Positions 17,194 through 26,552 of a DNA stretch of 45,541 nucleotides are shown here, in pieces. The position numbers and the translations under genes were made by a program. This stretch comes from CAZUNB01 sp044227985 (GTDB lineage Bacteria; Patescibacteriota; Saccharimonadia; Saccharimonadales; JAGPDM01). Where the stretch lies: positions 1 through 45,541 of the forward strand of contig JBGAVT010000008.1 of assembly GCA_044227985.1 (NCBI GenBank), written 5' to 3'. Numbering within the stretch: the first letter of the stretch is position 1; each line of letters begins with the position of its first letter. The notes under the pieces were generated by a model that saw only the letters and a program-made list of their open reading frames with translations, was not told where the DNA came from and did not search any database.

Positions 17194-17727
17194 ATGGCAA
17201 AGCAGACAGCGACTTTTGGCGGCGGATGTTTTTGGTGTTTGGACGCAATATTTCGGTACACAAAAGGTATTAGCTCGGTCATGAGTGGTTATGCTGGTGG
17301 AGCGGATGATAATCCAAATTATGACAAGATTCATTACAATAATAGTGGTCATGTTGAGGCTGTACAGGTTCAGTTTGATGATGATGTTATCCCTTTTAAG
17401 GCCTTACTCGACATATTTTGGACCATGCATAACCCAACCACACCCAATCAAGATGGTGCGAATTTTGGTGAAGAATATCGTTCTGTGATCTTCTATCATA
17501 GTGATGAGCAGAAGCTGCAAGCAGAAAAAAGTATGTCAACAGTAGCAAGTGAGCTATATGATAAGCCAATAATTACCGCAATCGAACCATTTAAGAATTT
17601 TTTCCAAGCCGAAGAAGAGCACCAGTCGTACTATCAAAAGAATCCAGGTGCACCATACTGTACCATTGTGATTGATCCAAAAATTGAAAAAGTTAAAGCT
17701 CGCTACGCAAAGTATCTAAAGGATTAA
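17194..17727 (+). CDS. msrA: Peptide methionine-S-sulfoxide reductase MsrA
   Basis: 177 residues, normal length for MsrA. The catalytic motif GGGCFWC is at residues 9-15 with Cys12 as the nucleophile, followed by SGYAGG, the GHVEAVQV-like segment, and FWTMHNPTTPNQDGAN. It reduces the S-epimer of methionine sulfoxide in proteins using a thiol donor. No signal peptide is seen, so it should act in the cytoplasm. A membrane thioredoxin-like gene starts 3 bp after its stop, probably in the same operon, which suggests an oxidative-damage repair unit. Confidence 0.96.
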   Translation: MAKQTATFGGGCFWCLDAIFRYTKGISSVMSGYAGGADDNPNYDKIHYNNSGHVEAVQVQFDDDVIPFKALLDIFWTMHNPTTPNQDGANFGEEYRSVIFYHSDEQKLQAEKSMSTVASELYDKPIITAIEPFKNFFQAEEEHQSYYQKNPGAPYCTIVIDPKIEKVKARYAKYLKD

Positions 17728-17730
17728 TGC

Positions 17731-18861
17731 GTGTATCAAGCTATTGTTTATAAAAGATTAAAAATGTTTTTACAACCAATTTATCGTTGGCGTCCAAAAT
17801 CTCAAACAATGGCGGTAATAGTGTCGACTGGCTTTGCTCTATCAATAATGCTTGGATATTTCGGCATCAATAGTTTGCTAAAATCTTTTGATGCGAAAGA
17901 AAATACAGCATTATTCAATATCGATGGCGATAAGAAGAAGAAATTACCAGAGTTTTCATCAACAGGTATTTGGCTCAATAGTGATCCAATTACAATTAAG
18001 CAGTCAAAAAACAAGATTGTGCTTGTTGCATTCTGGAGTAGTAGCTGCAATGTCTGCAGAACTCAACTGCAGCAATATCAGGGTATATACGATAAATACA
18101 AAGACTATGATGTAGAATTTGTGACAATCCATAGCCCTGAGTTCGTCTTTGAGGCCCGACCAGATTACATTCAGGAGGTACTAGATAGTATGGGCGTAAG
18201 TGCTCCAACGCAACTTGATAACGATTATAAAGACCTAGATGCTTATGGGATAGAATCAGTAAATTCATTTGTAGCCGATAGCGGCGGGACGGTCCGATTC
18301 TTTAATGACCGTACGCTGGGAACTACACAGACGGAAAAGGTAATACGAGCATTGATCAAAGAAAAAGATAAGAATATAAAACTTCCAGCACTTAATAATG
18401 GACAGACAGGTGTATTGGCTAGTGATGAGCCATTACTATCGGTAGATTATTATTTGAATGCTGATTCAGGTAAAGACACTTTCAGAGAGAGCAAACTCGA
18501 AGCTGGCACTAGTGACTTTATCTTTAGTAGTGGGACCCTGGCAGTCGACAAGTGGGCACTTAATGGGAGGTGGAAAGTTACTAACGATTATATCGAATCT
18601 GAATCTGATGATGCTCGTTTCTTTATTAAGCTGGTTGGTGGAAGAGAGATTGCGTTGGTTGCTGGGTCAGATAGTGGCTCTGTTATTGAGAGTGAAAAAC
18701 AATCAAAAATTCCTGAGAATATTGTTTTCTCAAAAGAGATAGAGATTGGCCGTGATGGTATATACGAACTTCTCAGTAGCCCTGAACCAATTGCGCAGCC
18801 AGAGTTTAGCTTAAAAGTCCCTAAGGGAACACGCATCTACAAGATAGAATCGCGTCTTTAG
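17731..18861 (+). CDS. Membrane-anchored TlpA-like thioredoxin with DipZ-type C-terminal domain
   Basis: 376 residues from GTG 17731 (ATG 17764 is possible). One N-terminal helix (about 30-52) anchors the protein. A thioredoxin domain follows (about 75-215) with WSSSCNVC, the redox pair being Cys106 and Cys109, and VAFW before it. Residues from about 240 contain SVDYYLNA and WALNGRWKV, resembling the thioredoxin-like C-terminal domain found after thioredoxin in DipZ proteins. The catalytic part should lie outside the membrane. No CcdA-like membrane electron carrier gene is visible nearby. Co-transcribed with msrA. Confidence 0.85.
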   Translation: MYQAIVYKRLKMFLQPIYRWRPKSQTMAVIVSTGFALSIMLGYFGINSLLKSFDAKENTALFNIDGDKKKKLPEFSSTGIWLNSDPITIKQSKNKIVLVAFWSSSCNVCRTQLQQYQGIYDKYKDYDVEFVTIHSPEFVFEARPDYIQEVLDSMGVSAPTQLDNDYKDLDAYGIESVNSFVADSGGTVRFFNDRTLGTTQTEKVIRALIKEKDKNIKLPALNNGQTGVLASDEPLLSVDYYLNADSGKDTFRESKLEAGTSDFIFSSGTLAVDKWALNGRWKVTNDYIESESDDARFFIKLVGGREIALVAGSDSGSVIESEKQSKIPENIVFSKEIEIGRDGIYELLSSPEPIAQPEFSLKVPKGTRIYKIESRL

Positions 18862-19004
18862 TAAGAAAATATGCTAGGTCAATCACGAGATTTGTGCAAG
18901 ACTATCTTCGATACAGGCAGAGGATGCATCGACTTTAAGCAAATAAGAAATAAATGATTCGCTGTAGTTGATATTTTTCAAAACCCGATAGGCTTCCGCG
19001 AAAA

Positions 19005-20081
19005 TTATTGCGGAGGGAAAGGACTCTGCGGCAATTGGTTGTCCGGGTCTTGTTGCTGCCGCATTGGGGGCTGAACGGGAACTTGAGCTTGCATAGGTTC
19101 TATCGGTGGCATCTGTGGTGTGGTAGGTGCAACCGGTACTGGCGGAAGTTCAACAGTTGGAGATGTTGGAAAAACTGGTTGTTGCGGGGCAGTTTCAGGA
19201 ATTGGAGCTTGCATCAGACTTTCTTCAGGGGCTTGAATTGGTGGGGGAGTGTGCGGGATAGCAGATTCCTGCATTGGTGTAGGAATCTGTACAGCTGGAA
19301 CGAAGGCATCTTCCAGTGGAGCCGCTGCTTCTTGTACAGGGCTATGAACAGGTGCTGAGGCAGCTGGTACTTGATCAAGGTATGAAGGCGCCTGTGGCAC
19401 TGGAGCCGGAACGACGCTTGCATCGATAGGGGCTTGATATGGAGTATTTGAGAATGAGTGGCTTACGGTAGGTGTCGGAGTTGGCATAACAGCGGGTGAT
19501 GCTATGGCATTATTAGGCTGGGAAAAATCTGGTACTGGTGCTTGTGGTGTACCAACTGAATTGGCCTGATCCATCGGAGGAGCAGCGGTTGGAAAAATAG
19601 GTGGAGAACTTGGTGGTATCATTGGATTATTCGGGTTTGGTTGTTGATTGATAGCTGGCATGTTTTGCTGGGGAAAAGCTGGTTGCCCAGGAGTGCCAGT
19701 TGGACTAACAACACTGCCAGGAAGCGGTGCATTCATGAAGTTGGTATCTGGGTTGTTGTGACTACTCTTGCTAGGCTTGCCACCACCACGCTTTTTCATT
19801 ATTACAATACCAGCACCAAGTAGGCTAATCAAAACAACTACCCCGACACCGATACCTATATACAAGCCAGTTTTTGACTCTTTTTTACATGGCACTATCT
19901 TACCATCCTCAAAACAGTTTTCAGCTCTAACAGGCTCTTCTGTAGGTGCCGCCTCTTTGACCACTGTTGTTTCATCTTGTGCACTGGTGGATACCGTGAT
20001 AAAACCGAGAATAATTATCAGTGATGCCAGGATGCTAAATATTGTTAGTGTAGTATTTTTTAAAAATGTTTCCGTTTTCAT
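19005..20081 (-). CDS. Surface-linked protein with long Pro/Gln-rich cytoplasmic tail
   Basis: 358 residues. An N-terminal signal peptide or anchor (about 10-34) is followed by a short outer segment with two Cys (CFEDGKIVPC), then a second hydrophobic helix (about 73-95) ending in KKRGGG. The remaining 250 residues are low complexity, rich in Pro, Ala, Gln and Val. By the positive-inside rule this tail lies in the cytoplasm. I do not recognise a family. A GAAGGAC site precedes the ATG. The tail has no strict tandem repeat but recurring APVP/PQ-type motifs. Confidence 0.75.
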   Translation of the reverse strand: MKTETFLKNTTLTIFSILASLIIILGFITVSTSAQDETTVVKEAAPTEEPVRAENCFEDGKIVPCKKESKTGLYIGIGVGVVVLISLLGAGIVIMKKRGGGKPSKSSHNNPDTNFMNAPLPGSVVSPTGTPGQPAFPQQNMPAINQQPNPNNPMIPPSSPPIFPTAAPPMDQANSVGTPQAPVPDFSQPNNAIASPAVMPTPTPTVSHSFSNTPYQAPIDASVVPAPVPQAPSYLDQVPAASAPVHSPVQEAAAPLEDAFVPAVQIPTPMQESAIPHTPPPIQAPEESLMQAPIPETAPQQPVFPTSPTVELPPVPVAPTTPQMPPIEPMQAQVPVQPPMRQQQDPDNQLPQSPFPPQ

Positions 20082-20121
20082 GGAAGAGTCCTTCTTTGCT
20101 TACGCTTATTATCTAGTTTTG

Positions 20122-20130
20122 ACTATAGCA
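20122..20130 (-). promoter_or_regulatory. Extended -10 promoter for the Pro-rich-tail protein gene
   Basis: TGCTATAGT on the minus strand, about 41 nt before the ATG at 20081. Confidence 0.5.
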
Positions 20131-20221
20131 AAAAAAACTATCTATCACCACCAAAGTTACAAAATATAGCAGTTCAGGAATGATTTCGTTACACTAGTAA
20201 TACAAATTGGAGGAGATTGAA

Positions 20222-21799
20222 GTGAAAAATGCTTTATTAAGTGTGAATGATAAAACCGGAATTGAAGATTTTGCTCGTCAATTAGTTGAGCTAGATTTTA
20301 AAATTTGGGCTAGTGGTGGTACTGCAGAGAAGATATCTAGCGCAGGGATTGAAGTTGAGGATATTTCTGGGCTTGTTGGCGGAGGTGCAATACTGGGTCA
20401 CAAAGTTGTTACGCTAAGTCGCGAAATTCATGCTGGTTTATTGGCTGATGAAAATGACGATACAGAACTTAAAGAGCTTGGAATACCACGAATTGATTTA
20501 GTAGCAGTCGACATGTATGCGCTTGAAGCTGAGATTGCCCACGATGGAAGTAGTGAAAAATCGGTCATTGAAAAGACTGACATGGGTGGTCCTGGTATGC
20601 TTCGCTCAGCTGCTAAAGGTCGACGGATTGTACTTTCAAGGGCCGAGCAACGTCAGCAAGTGATTGACTGGCTACGTGCTGATATGCCAGAAGAAGAAAA
20701 GTTTAAACGAGCACTAGCAGCCGACGCTGAGGCTACCGTAGCAAATTATGTGTTACAGTCAGCCAAATATATATCTCAAGGTAATTACACTGGTGTTGTC
20801 GCGAAAAAAATAGCAGATACTGCATACGGTGAGAACCGATGGCAGCAGAATTCAGCTATTTACTCATCTCAAGTGAACGACTCATTATCACTCGATAGAT
20901 TTGGACAAATCGCTGGTTCAGCGCTTAGTTATAACAATTATTGTGATGTTGATCGATTACTACAAACAATGACTCACCTTGCCGCAGGGTTCGATGCAAA
21001 TTTTTCCGAAGTTCCTAATATTGCTGTTGGTGGAAAGCACGGTAACGCATGCGGTGTTGGTGCGGCTGAATCTCCAAAAGACGCAATAACTAAAATGTTA
21101 GAAGGTGATTTGCGAGCAATTTTCGGTGGTTCTATCTTTGTTAACTTTGAAATCGATGAAAAGATCGCAGAGCTGCTTATTCATCATAAATCTGAATCAC
21201 GTCGATTACTTGATGTAATTGTTGCTCCAAGTATCACGGATGAAGCAATTGATATTCTGGCTCGCAAGAAGGGTAAATGCAGATTACTCGTAAATCCTGC
21301 GCTTAATTCACTTGATAAGAACTGTCTTGATACAGCCCAACGAACTCGTTATGTGCGCGGCGGAAGGCTCCAACAACAGAATTATGATAATCTTCTCGAT
21401 CTCTCAAAACTTGATTCAGACCCAGAGAAAACAATAGCTCAAGACATAGTTTTCGGCTGGGCGATTGGAAGTACAAGCAATAGCAACACGATTACTATCG
21501 TCAAAGACGGGCAGTTGCTCGGCAATGGGGTTGGACAGCAAGACCGCGTTGGTGCGGCTGAACTTGCAGTCAAGCGTGCCAAAGACTCTGGTCATGATAT
21601 CAAAAATGCTCTTGCATATAGCGACAGTTTCTTTCCATTTGCTGATGGTCCTATGGTTCTTGTCAATGCAGGTATTTCAACGATATTTTCAACCAGCGGT
21701 TCACTCGGAGACAAAAAGGTAAGAGAAGCTATTAATTCTGCGGGTACCCAAATTTATTGGCTACCCGACTCAGAAATCCGCGGATTTTACGCCCATTAG
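20222..21799 (+). CDS. purH: PurH-like AICAR transformylase/IMP cyclohydrolase
   Basis: 525 residues from GTG 20222, preceded by TTGGAGGAG 6 nt upstream. An in-frame TTG at 20207 overlaps that ribosome site and is unlikely. The N-terminal MGS-like domain shows NALLSVNDKTG, WASGGTAEKI and MGGPGMLRSAAKG. The C-terminal part shows TAYGENRWQQNSA, ALSYNNYCDVD and KHGNACGVG, then FFPFADG. PurH makes the last two steps to IMP. The usual KHxNPCG motif reads KHGNACG here, and the C-terminus differs from the common RHFRH-type ending. No other purine genes are visible in the window. Confidence 0.85.
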   Translation: MKNALLSVNDKTGIEDFARQLVELDFKIWASGGTAEKISSAGIEVEDISGLVGGGAILGHKVVTLSREIHAGLLADENDDTELKELGIPRIDLVAVDMYALEAEIAHDGSSEKSVIEKTDMGGPGMLRSAAKGRRIVLSRAEQRQQVIDWLRADMPEEEKFKRALAADAEATVANYVLQSAKYISQGNYTGVVAKKIADTAYGENRWQQNSAIYSSQVNDSLSLDRFGQIAGSALSYNNYCDVDRLLQTMTHLAAGFDANFSEVPNIAVGGKHGNACGVGAAESPKDAITKMLEGDLRAIFGGSIFVNFEIDEKIAELLIHHKSESRRLLDVIVAPSITDEAIDILARKKGKCRLLVNPALNSLDKNCLDTAQRTRYVRGGRLQQQNYDNLLDLSKLDSDPEKTIAQDIVFGWAIGSTSNSNTITIVKDGQLLGNGVGQQDRVGAAELAVKRAKDSGHDIKNALAYSDSFFPFADGPMVLVNAGISTIFSTSGSLGDKKVREAINSAGTQIYWLPDSEIRGFYAH

Positions 21800-21834
21800 A
21801 TTTGACGGTTTAAACAAATTAAGATGTTCAATGA

Positions 21835-23127
21835 TTATACGTTGAGGTCGAATTTTTCTCTGATTCTACCCACAGCAAAAGAAGCAAGCTTGTTCGCAAC
21901 TTTGTGGCCTAGCCGATTGGTGATATCTTTTGATTCTTCTAACTTCTCCTTGAATTCCTGGACTTCCTCTTCTGTTGGATAGTCTTTCTCTTCATCAAAA
22001 TGAAATATTTTAGCGTATTTTTTTGCATCGGGCATAATTTCACTGTGTCCGTCGTTTGTCATAGCAATTGTGACTCCAGCGTTTATCAGTTCTTCTAATG
22101 TTTCGTTGGATACGGGTAGCAGCGAATCCTTCGCACCGACAATCATTCGTATGTCATAACCTTTTTTAGCTAGTTTAATATATTCTCCGAGATATGTAAG
22201 CCTATCTTCATCAGTTTCAGATTCCGTGACATTACCGATATAAGTGACTCCATCCTCGGACATTCCACCTAGAAAATCTAATGACTGCTTGACAATAGTA
22301 GTTGGAGAGCTGAGGTTGCCGCCAAGGTGCCGCACAAGCGCGCCAGCCCGGCGTACTTTGGTTAGTAGCTCAGGGCTCCTGATTCTCGCAGTTTCTTCAT
22401 CAGTAACATCTTCACCGTATGCCCTCTTTAGTTCACGCAAGTTACCAAAAGCTTCTCTTGCCAATGGAGGCGCAACATCGACCACAACATGTCTAAATAA
22501 TGTTCCTGCCAAAAATGGTAAATCTCTTTTTGAGAGGTCACTGATAACTGGATTAATTGGTTCTAGTACAGTATCATCGGGCGATATAAGGCCTCTATCG
22601 GCTAGTTCTTTGGCAAGAAGTGGAGATATAGCGGTACCTCTAGAGTGACCGCTTAGTGTCTGCTTCTTATTGCCTGTAGTTTCTTCATCGGGCATTTTGT
22701 GAAGCACGAAGCCGCTACCGTTTTTTCCGTAGGCTTCTCCTTTAATCGTATTTTCCTTACAATAGTCATAAAGAGCGATATTTGCGTCATGATGATGTCG
22801 ACTTACGTTTCTTCTGCCCCCGACACGGTGCTTGAAATCCATACCCAGCACTCTCTCGTTGCGATCGAGGCTTGCCTGAATAAGGTCAGGATACATTACA
22901 AAGTCGGTTAAAAGCCCAGTGTTAAGTGTGTTGGTGCTATCTACATCGCCTTGAGGGCTGATGCAATAAAACTTTGTATCAATGCCATTCACACCTAAAG
23001 TCAAAGTTTCAACTATGGCATCCGGAAAAAGAGTTTCTGGGTTTTTGCTTAATCTGAACTGCTCTCGTACGTCTTGCATGAAGCTTACTGGCATGGCTTC
23101 TTCAGAGGGATGTATTGTTTGAGTCAT
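21835..23127 (-). CDS. Alpha/beta-hydrolase-like protein
   Basis: 430 residues, no signal peptide or membrane helix. LSGHSRGTAIS contains a GxSxG nucleophile elbow, MIVGAKDSLLP a candidate acid residue, and AMTNDGHSEIMP a candidate His, in the order expected for an alpha/beta hydrolase. The N-terminal 120 residues and the region around 180-290 have no obvious match. The substrate is unknown. The C-terminal 60 residues are charged and helical. It ends 36 bp from the convergent purH gene. Confidence 0.65.
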   Translation of the reverse strand: MTQTIHPSEEAMPVSFMQDVREQFRLSKNPETLFPDAIVETLTLGVNGIDTKFYCISPQGDVDSTNTLNTGLLTDFVMYPDLIQASLDRNERVLGMDFKHRVGGRRNVSRHHHDANIALYDYCKENTIKGEAYGKNGSGFVLHKMPDEETTGNKKQTLSGHSRGTAISPLLAKELADRGLISPDDTVLEPINPVISDLSKRDLPFLAGTLFRHVVVDVAPPLAREAFGNLRELKRAYGEDVTDEETARIRSPELLTKVRRAGALVRHLGGNLSSPTTIVKQSLDFLGGMSEDGVTYIGNVTESETDEDRLTYLGEYIKLAKKGYDIRMIVGAKDSLLPVSNETLEELINAGVTIAMTNDGHSEIMPDAKKYAKIFHFDEEKDYPTEEEVQEFKEKLEESKDITNRLGHKVANKLASFAVGRIREKFDLNV

Positions 23128-23182
23128 GTCTTGTGTATATCATACTTTTATATTATATGCAACTAGCTGTATGCTTATGGTT

Positions 23183-23611
23183 ATGAAAAAAAATACAAAA
23201 ATATTCTTGGCATTAATTATTCTTATAACGATTATGGTTCTCGGTTTTCTGAGCCTGGGCTATGCATACACGTCGAATAACATCATAAAACTTGAAAAAC
23301 TTGAGTCCGATAAACAGAAAATTAAAGGTCTCAGTGGGCGCGAATCACTTTGCGATAACTGTGGAATGCTCTTCAGATATGAAAAGCCGCAAGAAATCGG
23401 TATTTGGATGAAAAATATGAACTTTAGTATCGATATTATTTGGCTGGATACAGAGAAAAAAATAACTCACATCGAACAATCAGTTTCTCCAAAAACTTAT
23501 CCGAAAAGTTTTTCAGATGGATCTGGACGTTCGAAATACGTGATTGAGTTGCCGTCGGGTTACGTTAAGGAAAAAGAACTTCAACAAAATGATAAATTCT
23601 ACTTTTGGTAG
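23183..23611 (+). CDS. DUF192 family membrane-anchored protein
   Basis: 142 residues from ATG 23183 (MKKNTKIF), with in-frame ATGs at 23171 and 23177 also possible. One N-terminal helix (about 6-28) acts as signal or anchor, then a DUF192 domain (COG1430): KGLSGRESL, CGMLFRY, IGIWMKNMNFSIDIIWLD, and a YVIELPSGYV-like end. DUF192 proteins are small secreted or surface proteins of unknown function. A TATGCT box lies 7 nt before the chosen ATG. The ABC exporter gene follows after 30 bp. Confidence 0.82.
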   Translation: MKKNTKIFLALIILITIMVLGFLSLGYAYTSNNIIKLEKLESDKQKIKGLSGRESLCDNCGMLFRYEKPQEIGIWMKNMNFSIDIIWLDTEKKITHIEQSVSPKTYPKSFSDGSGRSKYVIELPSGYVKEKELQQNDKFYFW

Positions 23612-23628
23612 AGACCGCAATTAACGCG

Positions 23629-23634
23629 TACAAT
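23629..23634 (+). promoter_or_regulatory. -10 box, leaderless type, for the ABC exporter
   Basis: TACAAT is followed by seven bases and the ATG at 23642, with no Shine-Dalgarno. Confidence 0.45.
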
Positions 23635-23641
23635 AGATAGA

Positions 23642-25405
23642 ATGAAGAGTTTATGGAGAATTGTTACTAGCACAAGAGAGCTGTGGAAATATTACGCTGT
23701 TATCGGTCTGTTCAGTGTTCTATTAGCCTTGACGAGCATGGCACAACCGTTACTGACTGGTCGTGCAGTGGATGTTATAAAAGCAGGCGCAAGCGGGCAG
23801 ATAAAAACTGTTGTGTGGCTAGCAGTACTATTATTTTTGCTTGATCTCAGCGGGACAATGTTTAGCAATATCAGTGGCTATATTGGTGACGTCATGGCAG
23901 AGCGTCTGCGCAGAATTCTTGGTACGCGTTACTATTCGCACCTCATGAAGTTGCCGCAAACGTACTATGACCGAGAACTAACAGGCACAATAATCGCTCG
24001 GTTGAATCGCTCGGTTCCAGAAATAGCTAATTTCATAGACATGTTTAGCAACAATTTTTTGCAATTTATTGTCAGTACAATTTTCTCGCTTGTTATCATT
24101 GCGACCATTTCCTGGCCAGTAGCAATACTCCTCGCAGCGCTGTATCCGCTTTATTTTTTCTTGACCACCAAAACTTCAAAGGTCTGGATGGGATATCAGA
24201 AAAAAATTAATAAAAAATTTGATATTGCGCTCGGACGATTTAACGAAGTAGTAAATCAATCAAAAGTTGTTAAAAGTTTTGATCAGCAAGATAGCGAAGT
24301 AAAATTTTATAACAAAACGATCACTGACGTTATTGCGCTGGTTAAACCACAATCAAAGTTCTGGCACAAACGTGATGTACTTCGTAGAATTGCGTTGAAT
24401 GTTATTTTCTTTGCTGTGTATCTGTTGATTTTTGTACAAGCTGCACAAAATTCAATCACAACCGGCCAAGCAGTTACATTAATATTGCTGGCTTATAATA
24501 TTCGTATTCCAATCTTCACAATTAGTTTCTTGGTTGATCGTACTCAGCGAGCGATTGCCGATAGTAAAGATTATTTTGAAGTGCTTACCGTGCCATTCGA
24601 GGGAGAAAATGATCGTGCGGAAAAACTTGAAGTTAAGAATGCAGTTGTAAAATTCTCTGGAGTTGACTTTAGTTACAACCAGGAAGAACAAGTTCTACGT
24701 GATGTTTCATTTGTAGCCGAAGCTGGTAAACGAACAGCACTAGTCGGTGAAAGCGGAGAAGGAAAAACGACAGTCAGCAGTCTTTTGCTTGGATTATATC
24801 GTCCGCGTAATGGTTCAGTTTTAATTGATGGAAAAGATATTAATGCAGTTTCCCAATCGAGTTTGCGACAAAATATCGGAGTAGTATTTCAAGATGCTGC
24901 GCTTTTCTCTGGAACGATTCTTGACAATATAATTTATGGCAAGCCGAGCGCTAGTCAGGCTGAGGCCGAAGCAGTTGCTAAGGCTGCAAATGCTCATTCT
25001 TTTATCAGTAAGTTGGAAAATGGATATAAGACTGAAATTGGTGAGCGCGGTGTCAAACTCAGCGGTGGGCAAAAGCAGCGTATCGCCATCGCCCGAGCGC
25101 TTTTAAAAGATGCTCCGATTTTAATATTAGATGAAGCCACGAGCAGCCTTGATAGTAAATCGGAGATAGAAGTACAGAAGGCGCTTGAAACTTTGATGAA
25201 AGATAGAACAACAATAATTATTGCTCATAGGTTGAGCACAATTTCTAGTGTTGATACAATCGTTACACTGAAAAATGGTACTGTCGATGAAATCGGTTCA
25301 CCGCAGGAGCTCGCTAAAACCAAAGGTATTTATGCTGAGCTGCTCAGACTTCAGAATAATTCTGACCAAAAAGCTCTCGAACAATTTGATCTTAGCAGTA
25401 ACTAA
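23642..25405 (+). CDS. ABC exporter half-transporter (membrane plus ATPase domain)
   Basis: 587 residues. Six membrane helices occupy about residues 15-305. The ATPase domain follows with Walker A GESGEGKTT, Q-loop VVFQDAALFSG, signature LSGGQKQR and Walker B ILILDEATSS, then an AHRLST switch His. It should work as a homodimer exporting a lipid, peptide or drug; the substrate is unknown. It probably has its own leaderless promoter and ends 5 bp from a convergent gene. Confidence 0.95.
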   Translation: MKSLWRIVTSTRELWKYYAVIGLFSVLLALTSMAQPLLTGRAVDVIKAGASGQIKTVVWLAVLLFLLDLSGTMFSNISGYIGDVMAERLRRILGTRYYSHLMKLPQTYYDRELTGTIIARLNRSVPEIANFIDMFSNNFLQFIVSTIFSLVIIATISWPVAILLAALYPLYFFLTTKTSKVWMGYQKKINKKFDIALGRFNEVVNQSKVVKSFDQQDSEVKFYNKTITDVIALVKPQSKFWHKRDVLRRIALNVIFFAVYLLIFVQAAQNSITTGQAVTLILLAYNIRIPIFTISFLVDRTQRAIADSKDYFEVLTVPFEGENDRAEKLEVKNAVVKFSGVDFSYNQEEQVLRDVSFVAEAGKRTALVGESGEGKTTVSSLLLGLYRPRNGSVLIDGKDINAVSQSSLRQNIGVVFQDAALFSGTILDNIIYGKPSASQAEAEAVAKAANAHSFISKLENGYKTEIGERGVKLSGGQKQRIAIARALLKDAPILILDEATSSLDSKSEIEVQKALETLMKDRTTIIIAHRLSTISSVDTIVTLKNGTVDEIGSPQELAKTKGIYAELLRLQNNSDQKALEQFDLSSN

Positions 25406-25410
25406 TAATC

Positions 25411-26391
25411 CTATCGGCCTCTATCTTCTTCAAGTTTTCTTTCTATTAAACTGTGGTATGAAGTCTGTTCGTCTCTGTCGGCCTGAGCTCTAAGGGCGGC
25501 GATTATCGCGAATTCTGCAAAAATAGTGCTTTCAGGTGCTTTGTAGTATTCTGCAGATGCAATTCTATTTAACGCAGGTGAATCAGGAGCTAAATTGTCA
25601 ACATTTTTTTGAATCAAGCCTAGAAGCTCATTAAATTTTCTGATGAATTCATCGGGTTTGAAAGCAGATTCATCGCTTCTGTGGGTTAATTCGAATACCT
25701 TGTCCTCGAGCGCATCCCAACCAACAATTACTTCCATAGGAACATGCGGTTGTTTCTGGTCTCTGTTAGCATCTTCGATTAGAAAGCCGATATGGGTTGG
25801 TTTATCCGTTTCTGTTTGGGCAATAGTTCCTGGTGCTTGATGAAGCTCGAGTATTAGTCCCATGCGGTCTAATGTGCGAGCAGTGGTTGTGCCTGCATCT
25901 TCTGCGCTTGGACCTACCAACACTAGCTGTTGCTCGCTTGGCACAGCACTGTCTTCTTTTCCTAGAATGGTAACTTCAAAAGGGTTTTGTCTCAGTACCA
26001 TGGTTAAGCCAATCCTTCGAGGCTTTCCATTTTCTTCTGGCCCTAGCAACAGGACGGGTACTGGCCCATCTCCATCAATACCTTCACGGTTACGGAGTTT
26101 TTCTCCGATCTCCGTAACTACTGAAGCCTCCGGGTCTGTTATCTTTTCTCCGTAAAAAATTGCGAGTGCTAAGCCGGCATCGAGAAGCAAAGGCTCGCCA
26201 TTTTCTATATTAACCTTAAACCTATCAGCAGCCTCAGCTGCAGCGATTTCAAGTGACATGAGAGTACTTCCTATTAATGCTGCACCGTTATTTCTGACTG
26301 CAGCTGCATCATTATCGGCTCTAAATTCAGCGTCTCTACTTAATTCATGGAAATTAATAACTCTAGCTAGTAGCGCATCGTCATCTGGCAT
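25411..26391 (-). CDS. Hypothetical soluble protein, 326 aa
   Basis: No family recognised. The protein is acidic, with no signal peptide or membrane segment. The N-terminal part is helical and Ala-rich, the middle contains beta-like stretches (PVPVLLLGPEENGKPRR, QQLVLVGPSAEDAG, THIGFLIEDAN), and the C-terminus is helical and charged. A GAGGAG Shine-Dalgarno 6-7 nt before the ATG supports translation. Confidence 0.7.
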   Translation of the reverse strand: MPDDDALLARVINFHELSRDAEFRADNDAAAVRNNGAALIGSTLMSLEIAAAEAADRFKVNIENGEPLLLDAGLALAIFYGEKITDPEASVVTEIGEKLRNREGIDGDGPVPVLLLGPEENGKPRRIGLTMVLRQNPFEVTILGKEDSAVPSEQQLVLVGPSAEDAGTTTARTLDRMGLILELHQAPGTIAQTETDKPTHIGFLIEDANRDQKQPHVPMEVIVGWDALEDKVFELTHRSDESAFKPDEFIRKFNELLGLIQKNVDNLAPDSPALNRIASAEYYKAPESTIFAEFAIIAALRAQADRDEQTSYHSLIERKLEEDRGR

Positions 26392-26552
26392 CTTGTAGCT
26401 CCTCTATATTATTGACAATTTTGATAATACCCGTTTGCTGTTCGTTATAGCAAGCATAAGTAATTTACGGTTTCAAAAAATTTGTACCACAGGTTTGCGC
26501 TCCACCGCGGTCTCGCTTATACTTTCTAGTAATTAAGTGAAGTAGGTAGGTA

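Noticed and set aside
19008..19358. Plus-strand ORF opposite the Pro-rich-tail gene
   Set aside because: It is a compositional shadow of the Pro-rich coding strand (Trp/Gly/Arg-rich) with no family match or ribosome site.
20207..20221. TTG start for purH at 20207
   Set aside because: It overlaps the GGAGGAG ribosome site that serves GTG 20222.
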